Assembly (NCBI GenBank): GCA_913055135.1
Contig: CAJXJV010000079.1
Span: 1-6,388, forward strand
DNA length: 6,388 bases
Direction: 5' to 3'
Source of the DNA: an uncultured Desulfurobacterium sp.
GTDB taxonomy: Bacteria; Aquificota; Aquificia; Desulfurobacteriales; Desulfurobacteriaceae
Every line of letters starts with the position of its first letter. Position 1 is the stretch's first letter. Below the pieces are notes generated by a model that made no database searches, had not been told where the DNA came from, and worked only from the letters and a program-made list of their open reading frames with translations. Positions 5,670 through 6,388 of the stretch are shown piece by piece. Both the position numbers and the translations under genes were made by a program.

Positions 5670-6388
5670 ATGGAAGAATTACTTTTTATCTCGCTTAAGG
5701 CTGCGGTAAGTGCAGGAAAGGCAGTGTTGGATGTTTACAATTCAAAAGAGTTTTCCGTTAAGGAAAAAGAGGATAAATCTCCACTTACGGAAGCTGATTT
5801 AAGATCTCAAAAAGTAATTCTTTCTTTTCTTTCGAAAACCAATTTTCCAGTTCTCTCTGAAGAAGGGAAGAATGTTCCTTACTTTGAGAGGAAAGGCTGG
5901 AAAAGATTCTGGCTTGTGGATCCTCTTGATGGAACAAAAGAGTTCATAAAAAGGAATGGAGAATTTACTGTTAATATAGCTTTAATTGAGGATGACATTC
6001 CTGTTTTAGGAGTGGTCTATGCTCCTGCAATTGGTGAACTTTATTTTGCATTGAGAGGTTTGGGCGCATATAAGCTTGAATCATCTGAAGTTTCAGAGAT
6101 TGAGAAAAAAGATATCGATTTGAAAACCATTCTGGATAGTTCTCAACTTTTACCTCTTTCTTTGTCAAATCAAGGTGAAGTAACTGTTGTTGCTTCAAGG
6201 TCTCATATGTCAAAGGAAACAGAAGAATTTATAAAAAAACTCTCTATCATCTTCAAAGAGTTTACCTTTGATGACGAACAACTTTTTCATCTTAGAGATA
6301 ATACATTTGCTGTTCTTCTAAGTGGATATAATCCCATTAATTTTAGAAATAGAATTAAAAAGTTAGACCAGGAGATCTCATTAAAAGA
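5670..6388 (+). CDS. cysQ: CysQ-type 3'(2'),5'-bisphosphate nucleotidase, runs off the window; C-terminal part atypical
   Basis: A member of the inositol monophosphatase superfamily. CysQ removes the 3' phosphate from 3'-phosphoadenosine 5'-phosphate, the by-product of sulfate assimilation and sulfotransfer. ATG 5670 has AAGGGAG nine bases upstream. Of the 239 complete codons, the first ~180 are typical: SPLTEAD (37-43), the metal-binding Glu in VLSEEG (61-66), the core WLVDPLDGTKEFI (81-93) with Asp84 and Asp87, then RNGEFTVNIALI, GVVYAPAIGELYFA (114-127) and the SRSH motif (176-179). After about residue 190 the expected GSSLKF and later WD(T/S)AAG motifs do not appear. Instead it reads FHLRDNTFAVLLSGYN (206-221) and a charged helix. 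The frame is open to the window end with no stop. The last part may be strongly divergent, fused, rearranged or an assembly artefact; shifting frame at the A7 run (6233-6239) does not restore the motifs. It is divergent from glcD. Confidence 0.8.
   Translation, partial: MEELLFISLKAAVSAGKAVLDVYNSKEFSVKEKEDKSPLTEADLRSQKVILSFLSKTNFPVLSEEGKNVPYFERKGWKRFWLVDPLDGTKEFIKRNGEFTVNIALIEDDIPVLGVVYAPAIGELYFALRGLGAYKLESSEVSEIEKKDIDLKTILDSSQLLPLSLSNQGEVTVVASRSHMSKETEEFIKKLSIIFKEFTFDDEQLFHLRDNTFAVLLSGYNPINFRNRIKKLDQEISLK

Noticed and set aside
5971..6213. Minus-strand 80-codon open frame across cysQ
   Set aside because: It lies opposite a well-conserved enzyme frame, shows no recognisable motif and looks like an antisense shadow.
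6233..6239. A7 run as the site of a simple frameshift that would explain the odd CysQ C-terminus
   Set aside because: Both alternative frames after the run hit stops soon and neither encodes the GSSLKF or WD-AAG motifs.

Overview
The window looks like chromosomal DNA of a thermophilic bacterium. The proteins are rich in Lys, Glu and charged pairs, Arg is mostly AGA/AGG, the DNA is moderately AT-rich, and ribosome-binding sites are strong GGAG/AGGAGG. The overall look suggests the Aquificota, perhaps the Desulfurobacterium/Thermovibrio group. This placement is an impression from protein style, not a database match. I see no transposase, integrase, CRISPR array, tRNA or rRNA.

Left part (1-4095, + strand): four closely spaced genes that look like one transcription unit. 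They are the 3' end of secA (preprotein translocase ATPase), a secreted LysM + NlpC/P60 cell-wall hydrolase, a DegP/HtrA-type periplasmic serine protease with two PDZ domains, and a short RpoD/RpoS-like sigma-70 factor. The gaps are 35, 17 and 10 bases, and the sigma gene's ribosome-binding site overlaps the protease stop codon. The set links protein export, wall remodelling and envelope protein quality control to a transcription factor. It recalls, without being identical to, the nlpD-rpoS pairing of proteobacteria.

Middle (4096-4140): a 45-base gap between convergent genes holds a G/C-rich palindrome that may end transcription from both sides and looks like a dispersed intergenic repeat.

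Right part (4141-6388): a GlcD-type FAD-linked 2-hydroxyacid oxidase/dehydrogenase on the minus strand diverges from a CysQ-type 3'(2'),5'-bisphosphate nucleotidase on the plus strand, which runs off the window. The 155-base divergent region holds a heptamer-like tandem repeat and a candidate promoter for cysQ. The CysQ N-terminal two thirds is typical, but the last ~45 visible residues do not show the expected C-terminal motifs and faintly resemble a degenerate GGDEF segment.

I do not see a clearly new defence or mobile system. The points most worth checking are the abnormal CysQ C-terminus, the envelope-to-sigma operon, the intragenic palindrome in the protease gene and the intergenic repeats.
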